Assembly: GCA_026004795.1 (NCBI GenBank)
Contig: BPJV01000001.1
Location: 248,001 to 312,000, forward strand
DNA length: 64,000 nt
Origin: Pirellulaceae bacterium
Lineage (GTDB): Bacteria; Planctomycetota; Planctomycetia; Pirellulales; Pirellulaceae
Direction: 5' to 3'
In this document: piece by piece, positions 37,613 through 46,247 of the stretch
Layout of the letters: every line of letters starts with the position of its first letter
Numbering within the stretch: position 1 is the first letter of the stretch
Translations under genes and position numbers: made by a program
The notes under the pieces: generated by a model
Seen by the model: the letters and a program-made list of their open reading frames with translations, nothing else
Databases searched by the model: none
Told to the model about the DNA's origin: nothing

Positions 37613-39406
37613 TCACGGCTCGTCCTCTCCCAGGGCAAGGAGAAACTGCGCATCGCGTAGTAGAGGGTCATCGAATACCAACCGCAATTCTCCCCGCTGT
37701 TGCAGTCGGTGGATGCGCTGCTCGTGCTCGCGGAGAATCTCGTGAGCCGCTTTGCGCACCCGGCGGCGACGATGAAGCACGCTCATGACGACCATGCAGA
37801 AGAGGGTCATCGGTATCGCGGAGAGGATTACGCTCGTCATCAACAGGCCGGCCGTCGGGTGAGGAAATTGGTGCAGGTGGGGCGGATTGCCCTGCAGCAC
37901 AGCCCACGAGGCGTGGATGTATTCCCAGTAAATCAAGGCCATCGGACCGCTGAAGAACAGCCAAAAAATCCCGCTTCCAATCAATCCTGCTAATTGAACT
38001 CGCCATCCTCGCGTAGCAAATCGGTCGATCGCCTGTTGATAGATCTCCTGGGACTGACTTTGCAATTCCTCCAATCCGGTAAGATGGATTTTCAATCGAG
38101 GCGGCTCCGCCGGGTCCGCCGCCGTCTTTTGCCGCATGCGCTGCAGCGAACGGTAGAAGTCTCGAGTCAGCGGTTGCAGCTTCTCCTCCATTTGTGATTC
38201 AATGCGCCGACGCACTCCCTGTTGCAACTCGGTATATGATTGCTTGGCTTGACGCAGGTTGGCGGCCCACGCTACCAACGTTCCGAACAGGCTGGGGAGA
38301 CTACCCGTGAGGCTTAACATCAAGCGGTCCCATGCCCCCACGGTCCATAACAGGACGGTCATCGCCGAGCGATACGGAAACCAGATTGGCCACGTGTCAC
38401 CGACGAAACGACTGCGCAGATGAAGCCGTAAACCGGCCTCCAAAACGCGTGGATCGCCGAGCGTGGCCAGGAGCACCTTTTGCGGTAGTTGCCGCGTCTC
38501 CACCTCCAATCGTTCCACATTTTCGCGCAATACGTTCATCGATCCCATGATCGCTCGCCGCACCCGCTGTTGCAATCTTCGCCGCGCCGCTTGGATACGT
38601 TGGGAGCGGATCGTCGCCATGGTTGTAGCGGAAAGATCCACCGATTGCAAATTCTTGCGCAATTGCTGTCTCAACCATTCGCCTGCCTGCTGCTCGTTGC
38701 CGGCAACCTCCCAATCGGGGATCAATACCCATGGAAGGGTGGATTGTGGGTCGACGATCGCATCGAGCCGTTGGCGAAACTGTTGCAGATCATTGGCAAG
38801 CTCCGCGGTCGGTTCACCGTCGCGGAGTTCCTGAGGCGGGACGAAGTTGATCACGGGTATGCACAGTGCGCCAGCTATCCAACGGAGGATGGTGAGGTTG
38901 GTGGCCGCACGGATCTGGTCGCGAGCAACCACCAGTATTTTGACCGATGCGAGCGACAAGGAACGTGTGGCTACCTCTGCCAGCTCGGGATTCTCGTCGG
39001 TTACGCCCGGAGTGTCGATCAAGGAATAAGGGACTCCCAGGTCTTCCAGCGCATCGGCTGGACAAACGAGGTGCGTCTCATGGAGTACATTGAGATTGTG
39101 GGGGGCTTGTGGACCTATCCAATACAGCCGTTGAGTGCTCTCGGCAGCCAAATCGCCACTAGGAATCCGCTGGCGCAAGGCTGGGTCGCGAATCAATTGC
39201 CGAACGATCCAGGATTTACCTTGTTTCTTGGCTCCCACCACGGCAATCACCAGCCCTTCCACCCCGCGGTCGTCGTGGATCTTCTGCACTTCCTGTTCGA
39301 AATCGGCGCACGCGGTGAGAACCTCTGCCGTGACCTCTGAATCGCCGAACACACGTTGTGTTGTAGATGCTATACGTTGCGCAAAATCGAGCGACGGATG
39401 TTTCAT
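37613..39406 (-). CDS. Large membrane-associated GTPase (second of a coupled pair)
   Basis: A 597-residue protein from ATG 39406. G1 is VVGAKKQGKSWIVR (a variant P-loop, GxxxxGKS), and G3 is SLIDTPGVTDENPE; a canonical NKxD is not obvious. A long helical middle part contains coiled-coil segments (RRRLQQRVRRAIM, RENVERLEVETRQ, LQQGVRRRIESQMEEKLQ). Two hydrophobic hairpins lie near the C terminus: LAGLIGSGIFWLFFSGPMALIYWEYI and LLMTSVILSAIPMTLFCMVVM. This GTPase-helix-membrane-hairpin layout resembles bacterial dynamin-like proteins. Its start codon overlaps the stop of the upstream GTPase as ATGA, so the two are translationally coupled and probably form one complex. The cellular role is unknown. 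Confidence 0.7.
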   Translation of the reverse strand: MKHPSLDFAQRIASTTQRVFGDSEVTAEVLTACADFEQEVQKIHDDRGVEGLVIAVVGAKKQGKSWIVRQLIRDPALRQRIPSGDLAAESTQRLYWIGPQAPHNLNVLHETHLVCPADALEDLGVPYSLIDTPGVTDENPELAEVATRSLSLASVKILVVARDQIRAATNLTILRWIAGALCIPVINFVPPQELRDGEPTAELANDLQQFRQRLDAIVDPQSTLPWVLIPDWEVAGNEQQAGEWLRQQLRKNLQSVDLSATTMATIRSQRIQAARRRLQQRVRRAIMGSMNVLRENVERLEVETRQLPQKVLLATLGDPRVLEAGLRLHLRSRFVGDTWPIWFPYRSAMTVLLWTVGAWDRLMLSLTGSLPSLFGTLVAWAANLRQAKQSYTELQQGVRRRIESQMEEKLQPLTRDFYRSLQRMRQKTAADPAEPPRLKIHLTGLEELQSQSQEIYQQAIDRFATRGWRVQLAGLIGSGIFWLFFSGPMALIYWEYIHASWAVLQGNPPHLHQFPHPTAGLLMTSVILSAIPMTLFCMVVMSVLHRRRRVRKAAHEILREHEQRIHRLQQRGELRLVFDDPLLRDAQFLLALGEDEP

Positions 39407-41499
39407 GGGATCTCCCTCGCCGTTAGTTCGGCGATCAACGTTGTCAATGCCGTCTCCCCTTCCGGCTTCAACTGCCACAACTCGAGTAGCGTGGGCCTGT
39501 CGCGTATCGTGGTCGAGGGGATCGTCGGTGGCAACAAGGCGCGATGGGGGTGCCTACGATTGAATTCGGCGAGTTGATCTGTGGTCGGCCGAGGGACGCC
39601 CAGGGCGTCGCACAACAAGGCGAACTGATTGCTCAACTGTTGCTTCCCTACCGCTTCAACCGCCACGTCGAAAACCTTGTCGGACGACATTGCCAGCCCC
39701 GCCGCACTAGCACCTAAGGCCAGCAACAACTCTTTGGCCGATGCAAACGCCAGCACGGCACTTCCTCCGAAATCCAGGGGAATGAACAGCACCGCTGCCA
39801 GCGGTGCCGCGAGAATCATGACCGGCCGGAGAGCGATGCTCAACTTCCGACTCCTACCGATCTGCTGCCAATACTGGTGGCACCATTCCTGAACCTGCTC
39901 GGGAGGTAACACCGTGGGATCCTGGTAATTGAAGCGATGGAGCGCGGTGGCCACGGCGTCCTTCAACTGCTCATCCTCGAGGCTATCCAGCACCCCCCAA
40001 CGATCGGCCAACCGCAGGTGTTCCTTTAGATCCTCGTCATGGATTGCCGACTCATGAGCCTTCTTCGACCATCCCGGATGCAGGTTGCGAAGCCAACCGG
40101 GCAACGCGGCTGCCCGGCCCACATGAGCCACGGCATGGCCTATCGCCCCATAGGCTTTTTGCAGCGGACGTTCCATGGCACCGGATAGCCGCAAATAGAA
40201 AGGGGCTGTCTCGCGCAACGTGTCCGCGTATTGCCGAGCCACTGCAACCGAAGCTTGCACACGCACTTGGTTCCCATGGGCCGCATCGCACAGCAGACGA
40301 TGGCATGCTGTCGCCAATACCATCCACACCTGGTGAATTCGTTCCCACGCCTGCGTGTCGTTTTCCTCGAACCAGAGCAGGGCATCGTGCAAGGTTTGAG
40401 CAACCTGTTGTCGTATCTCACGGTGATGTTCGGCCGCCAAGGTTCCTGCATCAAGTTGCGTGCCTAGGTCTTCCAAGTAGGCTGGTTTGTTGGGATCCCA
40501 GTCGTGGGCGATAGGCAGTTGAAAGAACCTGGGGTGGAGCATGTCATCGGTATGGGCTAGGGATGCCTCAGGACGAACCGCAGCAGACAGCGTCGCCACG
40601 TCCTGGGCATCGACGCGATACGCCATGTACATGCCATCGAATCGAAACCGCGCCAGTAGTTTCATCGCGTCTTGCCGTATCTGTTCGGGGGCATAGCATG
40701 GACGCACTTTGTTGATTACCAGATAACGGCGGCAGTTGGGGAGACTCTTCACCAATTCGCCATACACGCTTCCCAACGCTTGATCATGCAGACTCCGGGC
40801 CGTGGTAACCAACAAAAAGGCCGAACAAAGCTGCCCCATCTGCTGCAGCAATTCGGCTCGTTGTGCCGTCGTTTGCACTTCGTCAACCGGCCCAGTCGCC
40901 GCGCCGGGTAGGATCCCAGTCTGAATGTCCGGGCTGTCGATCAAACCGATCGACAGAGCATCCAGGCGCGTATCGAAGGCCAGCAGCGGAATGTTGGTTG
41001 TCGGTCGGTTGTACTGCTCTCGAGCCTCCTGAGGGTCCTCCGACAGCAATTCCACCCCTTGTCCCATTATCGACTCGAGCTGCTGAGTCAGCGCGGCGGT
41101 AAGCGAGGCGTCCTCCCGCCAGCGGGCGGGAAGCCAGATAACAAACCGATGCGTACCGGCATCATTGCTCGCTCCGCAAAGTACACGACGCTGCCCGGCA
41201 GGCGATAGAAACGTGCGCACCAGAGTACTTTTGCCTGCGTTCAAACCACCTACTACGGCGACCAACGGACACCGCGCCGTGGCATCGAGCGATGCCAACA
41301 CATCGAGCAACTGTCGGAGGCGTTCGCTGATCTTCTGCCCACTGACATGCAGATCTGAACTCGCTGCCGCTTGGCGACGGGCAAGTATCGTCGCCAAACT
41401 CTCCTCTCCAAGGCCAGGCGGAAAGACACACTCGACCAAAGGGTTCGTCTCGATCAACGAGCGGTCCCGCGCCAACTTCGCCTCATCAGATTGTCTCAT
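39403..41499 (-). CDS. Large membrane-associated GTPase (first of a coupled pair)
   Basis: A 698-residue protein taken from ATG 41499; the frame is open further but overlaps coaX. Order: a helical N terminus (RLRQLLDVLASL), G1 as VAVVGGLNAGKSTLVR, G3 as GLIDSPDIQTG, and G4 as YLVINKVRPCY. A long helical region follows (QQVAQTLHDALLWFEEND, LRLSGAMERPLQKAYGAIG). The hydrophobic segment VMILAAPLAAVLFIPLDFGG then precedes GSAVLAFASAKELLLALGAS and the C-terminal region (FALLCDALGVPR). The layout is like dynamin-related GTPases with a membrane paddle. ATGA overlap with the second GTPase and close placement after coaX (68 bases) suggest an operon. No named family is claimed. Confidence 0.72.
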   Translation of the reverse strand: MRQSDEAKLARDRSLIETNPLVECVFPPGLGEESLATILARRQAAASSDLHVSGQKISERLRQLLDVLASLDATARCPLVAVVGGLNAGKSTLVRTFLSPAGQRRVLCGASNDAGTHRFVIWLPARWREDASLTAALTQQLESIMGQGVELLSEDPQEAREQYNRPTTNIPLLAFDTRLDALSIGLIDSPDIQTGILPGAATGPVDEVQTTAQRAELLQQMGQLCSAFLLVTTARSLHDQALGSVYGELVKSLPNCRRYLVINKVRPCYAPEQIRQDAMKLLARFRFDGMYMAYRVDAQDVATLSAAVRPEASLAHTDDMLHPRFFQLPIAHDWDPNKPAYLEDLGTQLDAGTLAAEHHREIRQQVAQTLHDALLWFEENDTQAWERIHQVWMVLATACHRLLCDAAHGNQVRVQASVAVARQYADTLRETAPFYLRLSGAMERPLQKAYGAIGHAVAHVGRAAALPGWLRNLHPGWSKKAHESAIHDEDLKEHLRLADRWGVLDSLEDEQLKDAVATALHRFNYQDPTVLPPEQVQEWCHQYWQQIGRSRKLSIALRPVMILAAPLAAVLFIPLDFGGSAVLAFASAKELLLALGASAAGLAMSSDKVFDVAVEAVGKQQLSNQFALLCDALGVPRPTTDQLAEFNRRHPHRALLPPTIPSTTIRDRPTLLELWQLKPEGETALTTLIAELTAREIP

Positions 41500-41567
41500 G
41501 TGGCTCCAACGAATAAGTGCGCAAGATTGATACAAATGCCGTTGGGGATCTTTTACCTCAGTGTACT

Positions 41568-42413
41568 TCAACTCGCCCTGCGCGCTGCGTGCCATGCAAT
41601 GCCACGCAATACGAGATGGTCGATCTTCGTTAGCGGACCCGGCAAACAGGGGGCGAACAGGTCGGCATCCCCGCCACTGGCAACAACACGGGTGTCTTCC
41701 CCACATCGGTGGCGATATTCGTCCACCAGACGCACCACTCCTCCTACCAACGCCGCGAAGGCTCCCGCCAACATGGCATCCTCGGTTCGCTTGGCAGGAA
41801 TCACGGGTGGTTGCCACTGCTTGGCTACGTTCACCCCCGGCAACAGATCCGTCCCCTGCTCCAGCATCTGCATCATCAGCGGCATTCCGGGAACAATCGC
41901 ACCGCCACAGAAAACTCCTCGGCGATGGTCGCCGCCCCTCAGCAGGTCGACCGTCACCGCGGTTCCTGCTTCTACCACAATAATCGGGCGCTCGGGGAAT
42001 TCGCAAGCGGCGGCATAGGTCGCTAACAACCGATCGATCCCCACTCGCTCCGGCACCTCGACATCGATCCCTAAGTCGATGTCACGAGCGGCCAGCAACT
42101 CGATTCGCGCACCAGCATTAACATAGTCCTGAAGATACGCGCACAGCTGAGCGGTCGCCGCGCGATTGACGCTGCCCACCCACCACTGAGTTGAACCACC
42201 CTCTAACCCCAACTCCTTTACCAGTCGCTCTGGCCAGTATTGCTCGCGTGGCGAGAAAGCTCGCGAACGGTCCTTCTCATCTCCCAGCGACTTGCCGGAG
42301 ACGAGGCTTTTCCAACTGAGCCGAATCGGTTGCCGCACCTGACGGTTGGCCAAGTCCAATAAGCCTGCCTTGACGCCGCTATTACCGATGTCGACTCCCA
42401 CGTGCTGATTCAT
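41568..42413 (-). CDS. coaX: Type III pantothenate kinase
   Basis: A 281-residue CoaX that phosphorylates pantothenate in the first step of coenzyme A synthesis. Motifs: the ASKHA phosphate loop GVDIGNSGVKAGLLD, PERVGIDRLLATYAA, IVVEAGTAVTVDLL (with the metal/phosphate loop), and GAIVPGMPLMMQML. AAGGCACC precedes ATG 42413. An N-terminally longer frame up to 42506 lacks homology. CoaX differs from CoaA and CoaW in fold and is insensitive to feedback by CoA; planctomycetes commonly use it. It is upstream of and same-strand with the GTPase pair. Confidence 0.88.
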   Translation of the reverse strand: MNQHVGVDIGNSGVKAGLLDLANRQVRQPIRLSWKSLVSGKSLGDEKDRSRAFSPREQYWPERLVKELGLEGGSTQWWVGSVNRAATAQLCAYLQDYVNAGARIELLAARDIDLGIDVEVPERVGIDRLLATYAAACEFPERPIIVVEAGTAVTVDLLRGGDHRRGVFCGGAIVPGMPLMMQMLEQGTDLLPGVNVAKQWQPPVIPAKRTEDAMLAGAFAALVGGVVRLVDEYRHRCGEDTRVVASGGDADLFAPCLPGPLTKIDHLVLRGIAWHAARRAS

Positions 42414-42643
42414 GGTGCCTTGTCCCGTCACCCACCTGTGGCTGCTCGTGCCGGCGACAAGCATGCAAGCCCAAGCAGTAACTCCTCTCGCTTCCTCAAC
42501 ACACAATCCTCAACATACAATCCTCTGCATGCAGGCCCATCCTGAACTTCCATGACGAACTCACAACCACTTGATTGCTCACGTACACGGCCCTCCAGCG
42601 CCCAAACAATACGTGAGCCTTACCAGTGGTAGCTCCACCGTGG

Positions 42644-43648
42644 CTACCCCTGCCTGGTGGCCGCATGATCCAAGGTGTCGACAATCCGATAGATGAGACG
42701 GTTGAGGCCATCGCCAGTTACGGCACTGATCGGCAACACCTCTTGGTCAACCAATTCCTGCAAGGCATTGCACACCGACGCCGCATCGGGCAGCTCGCAC
42801 TTGGTAACAACGACGATTTCAGGTCGCGTGGCCAGCTCCGCAGAATAGGCCTCCAGCTCTTTGCGGATTGTGCGGTAGTTGTCGATCGGATCCGAGCCGT
42901 CCATGGGCATCGGTTCGACAAGATGAACCAGTATGCCTGCTCGCATGATGTGCCGGAGAAAGTCGTGTCCTAGGCCGATCCCTTCAGCGGCTCCCTCGAT
43001 CAAACCTGGGATGTCAGCCATAACGAAACTACGGTCGATATCGACATCGACTCGCCCGAGATTGGGATGCTTAGTCGTGAAAGGATAATCTGCAATCTCC
43101 GGACGAGCCCGAGAAAGGCGACTCAGAAGCGTACTCTTGCCTGCATTCGGCTTTCCCACCAATCCGACGTCGGCAATGACCTTCAACTCAAGAATCACAT
43201 GTCGCGATTCTCCGGGAGAGCCCGGTGTGGATTCGCGCGGCGCTTGATTGGTGGCACTCTTGAAGTGGGCGTTGCCCTTTCCACCTTTGCCACCACGTGC
43301 GACAACGACCTCTTCGCCGTCCTGCACTAAATCACGAATCATCAGACCGGAATCGGCATCGATAATCACCGTTCCCGGAGGAACTTCCAATACAAGATCG
43401 CGTCCCCGCTTGCCATGCCGATTGGAGCCCTCGCCATGCTTACCTCGCTCCGCTTTCCAATGACGCGTGTGAGCGAACTCGGTAAGACTATTGACCCCCT
43501 CGCGGGCACGGATGAGCACACTCCCGCCGTCACCACCATCACCGCCACTGGGACCACCATGGGGAACGTGCTTTTCCCGGCGGAATGCCACGCAGCCGTT
43601 CCCTCCCCGGCCCGCTTCAATGAATATCTCTGCCCGATCTACAAACAC
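42644..43648 (-). CDS. obgE: GTPase ObgE/CgtA
   Basis: A 334-residue Obg GTPase acting in late 50S ribosome assembly. The glycine-rich Obg fold fills residues 1-155 ([48 protein letters not shown]). The G domain shows G1 [13 protein letters not shown], the [13 protein letters not shown]3 segment and G4 VTKCELPD. The optional Obg C-terminal extension is absent; the protein ends soon after the G domain, as in many planctomycetes. The neighbouring rpmA gene is the usual partner, and both are minus strand with about 240 bases between. Confidence 0.96.
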   Translation of the reverse strand: MFVDRAEIFIEAGRGGNGCVAFRREKHVPHGGPSGGDGGDGGSVLIRAREGVNSLTEFAHTRHWKAERGKHGEGSNRHGKRGRDLVLEVPPGTVIIDADSGLMIRDLVQDGEEVVVARGGKGGKGNAHFKSATNQAPRESTPGSPGESRHVILELKVIADVGLVGKPNAGKSTLLSRLSRARPEIADYPFTTKHPNLGRVDVDIDRSFVMADIPGLIEGAAEGIGLGHDFLRHIMRAGILVHLVEPMPMDGSDPIDNYRTIRKELEAYSAELATRPEIVVVTKCELPDAASVCNALQELVDQEVLPISAVTGDGLNRLIYRIVDTLDHAATRQG

Positions 43649-43867
43649 TTAGGCACCCAACCTCCCCAAAATGACGAACCGGGGATCGGCGGACCTCCCC
43701 TCGCAATATCGCCCTATTCGTCGCAAAAGTTAGATACGGACCAATGGCCCTGCAGCAAGAGCCTAACAACCAATCCGTGATCCGAAGACGATCGTAGAAG
43801 ATGCGCAAAGAAACATTGTCTACAGAGGCTGGCGGCGGGCAGTAATGAATAACCGCCAAGCACTTTT

Positions 43868-43887
43868 GGAGGTTGTCGGGAACCTCC
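43868..43887 (-). terminator. Hairpin directly after rpmA (no U-tract)
   Basis: GGAGGTT (43868-43874) and AACCTCC (43881-43887) form a perfect seven-base stem with a six-base loop, starting four bases after the rpmA stop on the minus strand. No T-run follows, so it may be an mRNA 3'-end stabiliser or attenuator rather than a terminator. Confidence 0.35.
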
Positions 43888-43891
43888 CGGC

Positions 43892-44146
43892 CTAGTTGCT
43901 TTCCAGCGGCGCGACATTCACCCGCCGCCCCTCTTGGTCGAAGTACACTGTACCCGCCGTGAGAGCAAAAAGGGTGTAGTCGTTCCCCATACCGACATTC
44001 TTGCCCGGTTTGAACTTGGTACCGCACTGTCGCACGATGATTCCACCAGGTTTCGCGATTTGCCCGCCGAATAGCTTCACGCCTCGACGCTGAGCATTAC
44101 TGTCACGACCGTTACGAGTCGAGCCTTGTCCTTTTTTATGTGCCAT
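43892..44146 (-). CDS. rpmA: 50S ribosomal protein L27
   Basis: An 84-residue L27, full length, with the basic N terminus [20 protein letters not shown], the RGVKLFGGQ core and ...[14 protein letters not shown]. This is the form without a cleavable N-terminal leader. L27 sits at the peptidyl transferase centre of the 50S subunit. The usual neighbour rplU (L21) is not upstream; instead a secreted unknown protein gene is there, while obgE is downstream. Confidence 0.98.
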   Translation of the reverse strand: MAHKKGQGSTRNGRDSNAQRRGVKLFGGQIAKPGGIIVRQCGTKFKPGKNVGMGNDYTLFALTAGTVYFDQEGRRVNVAPLESN

Positions 44147-44212
44147 TTTTGACTGCCCATTTCATTTCAGAAGTCATCCCTTCGGGCCAAGATATCGCCC
44201 TGTGCACGCATG

Positions 44213-45226
44213 TTAGCGATAGTCCCAATAGTAATCAAGCCGTTCTGACAAGCCGTACTTGGCCAACACATATCGCTGACGCGCCGCGTCCGAAATCGCT
44301 GGAACGCCAAACCGTATCCTATCTTCAACTTCGTCAATCGTGTCCCCAGGACGCCAAAAGTTGAGCACCAATCGTTTTTGCGGATAGCGGAGTCCTCCCT
44401 CCTCGGTCTGCTCGATTTGCTGAGCATTCGTCAACCCGCCTACGACTACTGAAAAGAAGTCAACGCGAGGGTCGACGTCGGTCCACATCGCCACCCCCCA
44501 AACCGGATGGTCATCTTCAGGTGTCGAACGTTCGATCCGTACCGTCTGGATTTGCAGCGTGTCGTGGACCGGTAATCCTACTCGCTCCTTACGCTCAATG
44601 GCAGCCTTCGCCACAGGAATGACTTGGTCGAGGTACTTCAGGCCCAGACCCAACGTGTCCAGGTGGAAGGTGGGAAGAAACCGCACCCACTCGGACGACA
44701 CTGCCTGCGGATTTCCAAAAACTTCGTTCTCGTATTTATCCGGCTCCGGCACAGGATGCAAGTCGCCTCCAAGATACCGTACTCGATAAAGAAGATACCA
44801 CACGGTCTTATTCTCTAAACCTTCAGCCGTCGGAACCTCTACCTCAATCATGCGAACTGGCTTGAACGCGAACTCCAGGCAATAAACGTCCGTTCGGAAA
44901 GTCACCTGGGATGCCTTGCGAATCAAGGTGTCCGAGACGGGGAAATAGTTGGGAGTCCACTGTAGTTCGGGGTGCTCTGCAACCAACGGAAGATTGACCG
45001 GCCCCAGTGCTGTATCTCCCCACTGCGCCGAAGGCGGGATGACCTCCAGGACATCTGGTGCTAGCTTCCTCACCCCCGTAGAGCTGCCCGATGAACTGGT
45101 AGCAACTGGCACCTCCTGCGCGTTCGCGCTGGACCTGGCCGCTACTCCCCACCATAACAACACCAACAAACCGCTGGTTCCCCCAAGCCCGAACCTAACG
45201 AAGGCAGGAAACGAAAAGTGCATCAT
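44213..45226 (-). CDS. Secreted protein of unknown function
   Basis: About 337 residues starting at ATG 45226 (a TTG lies one codon upstream and a second ATG follows). An N-terminal hydrophobic segment (FVRFGLGGTSGLLVLLWWG) with ANAQ is a Sec signal. The mature protein is beta-rich and Pro-containing (VLEVIPPSAQWGD, LVAEHPELQWTPNYF, YLLYRVRYLGGDLHPVP, PVWGVAMWTDVDPRVDFFSVV). The C terminus (YGLSERLDYYWDYR) is aromatic, often seen in periplasmic or outer-layer proteins. The family is unrecognised. Position upstream of rpmA with about 65 bases between suggests a shared operon, without a functional link. Confidence 0.7.
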   Translation of the reverse strand: MMHFSFPAFVRFGLGGTSGLLVLLWWGVAARSSANAQEVPVATSSSGSSTGVRKLAPDVLEVIPPSAQWGDTALGPVNLPLVAEHPELQWTPNYFPVSDTLIRKASQVTFRTDVYCLEFAFKPVRMIEVEVPTAEGLENKTVWYLLYRVRYLGGDLHPVPEPDKYENEVFGNPQAVSSEWVRFLPTFHLDTLGLGLKYLDQVIPVAKAAIERKERVGLPVHDTLQIQTVRIERSTPEDDHPVWGVAMWTDVDPRVDFFSVVVGGLTNAQQIEQTEEGGLRYPQKRLVLNFWRPGDTIDEVEDRIRFGVPAISDAARQRYVLAKYGLSERLDYYWDYR

Positions 45227-45360
45227 CAAGTCCTGAAACTAAGAAAAGTCAACCGCTGCCAACACTCGGCCCTATTCAAACCTATCCACCTCTAGTGTAC
45301 TTCCCCACTTCCCAAACTGAAGCATCTTTTTCAACTTCTGGCAACTCCCCCCCACATTCT

Positions 45361-45465
45361 GTGCCACCCACCCTCTCCCTATCTTCATTGGGTGCCATCG
45401 GCTGTCTTAGGGATTGTCAAGAGCGAGTATCTTCCTTAAGTGCCACCCATTCATTGGGTTGCCAC
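45361..45465. repeat. Two REP-like units (GTGCCACCCA ... TGGGT-TGCCA)
   Basis: Unit 1 (about 45361-45397) and unit 2 (45440-45465) each start GTGCCACCCA, then a spacer ending in TTCATTGGG, then TGCCA. ACCCA and TGGGT pair as a short stem, bracketed by TGCCA direct repeats. In unit 2 the loop is only TTCAT. GTGCCAC motifs of this kind recur in planctomycete intergenic DNA. Confidence 0.5.
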
Positions 45466-45977
45466 AAATGTCTCTGCGATAAGAGGTTAGGATCCGCGGG
45501 TTGGTGAGTCGTCGCGTCGGCATGCTGTCCCTGCGGGACTGTTGGGCGATTGGCGAAGTCTTTCGAACGGCTGTAAGCATCGCTCGCCAGGCAGGTCCAG
45601 GCGACTGTGGAGTTTGGGCGAAGCCCTAGCGGCACCTCCCCGCAGGGGCCAGACCAAACTAGCCCGGGGCAAGGCCGCCAAGCGAGTACCGCTCGCATGC
45701 GGCCGACGCCCTGGGTGGCAGAAGATCGACACGATCCCTGATCAACCTGAAGGGGCGACCTATCGATGCGGCGAAGGCATTTAAATCCCACGTGCCTGTG
45801 AGCCGCAGCATCACCTATAGGATCAAAACTTGAGTGCCACTCACTGTCCGGATTCGATTTGGTGCTGCCCCGTGGATGGCTGGGCTTTGTAGGTGGGGGG
45901 ATTCAAGGCCAGGGCAATAATAGTCACGGCCTGACTGTCCAGCAGCAGGCCGGTTCCGTGGGAGCTGGCTGTGGATT

Positions 45978-46070
45978 TGGGGTGCGGAGGCGGAAGGGAG
46001 ACTGGGAGGGGGAGAATGCTGTGAGGGGTGGGGGTGGATGGAGGCCGATAAGGGAGGAGACGGGGGGAGG
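45978..46070 (+). repeat. Polypurine, G-run-rich tract
   Basis: About 90 bases rich in G and A with many G-runs of three to six (GGGAGACTGGGAGGGGG, GAGGGGTGGGGGTGG, ACGGGGGGAGG). Four or more runs lie close together on the plus strand, so it could form a G-quadruplex. It is of low complexity and not coding. Confidence 0.6.
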
Positions 46071-46247
46071 CTGGCCGGAATGCCGCGGCTGGCTGGCAAG
46101 ATCCTCTTTGGTGAGCCAGCGGCCCGCAGTGAGATCGGTACAATCTAGCAAGCCAAGAAACCTATCCGCATTTCGCTCCTTGGTGAGCCGGGGCGGCTCG
46201 CCGCGCGATTTGGGGGAAGGGCGAAGGGATTAACTGGGCAGTTGCGC

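Larger units (their letters stand above)
45240..46247. other. Gene-poor stretch, about 1 kb
   Basis: No credible gene. It contains the GTGCCACCCA-type repeats (45361-45465), another GTGCCAC copy at 45834-45840 and a polypurine tract (45978-46070). Several Pro/Arg/Ser-rich frames here arise from base composition. The stretch lies just downstream of the Y1 transposase and may be part of its mobile unit. Confidence 0.55.

Noticed and set aside
45417-46233. Several frames in the gene-poor region (for example 45417-45791 and 45815-46099)
   Set aside because: Composition is Pro/Ser/Arg- or Gly-rich from the repeats and polypurine tract; no ribosome sites or domains.
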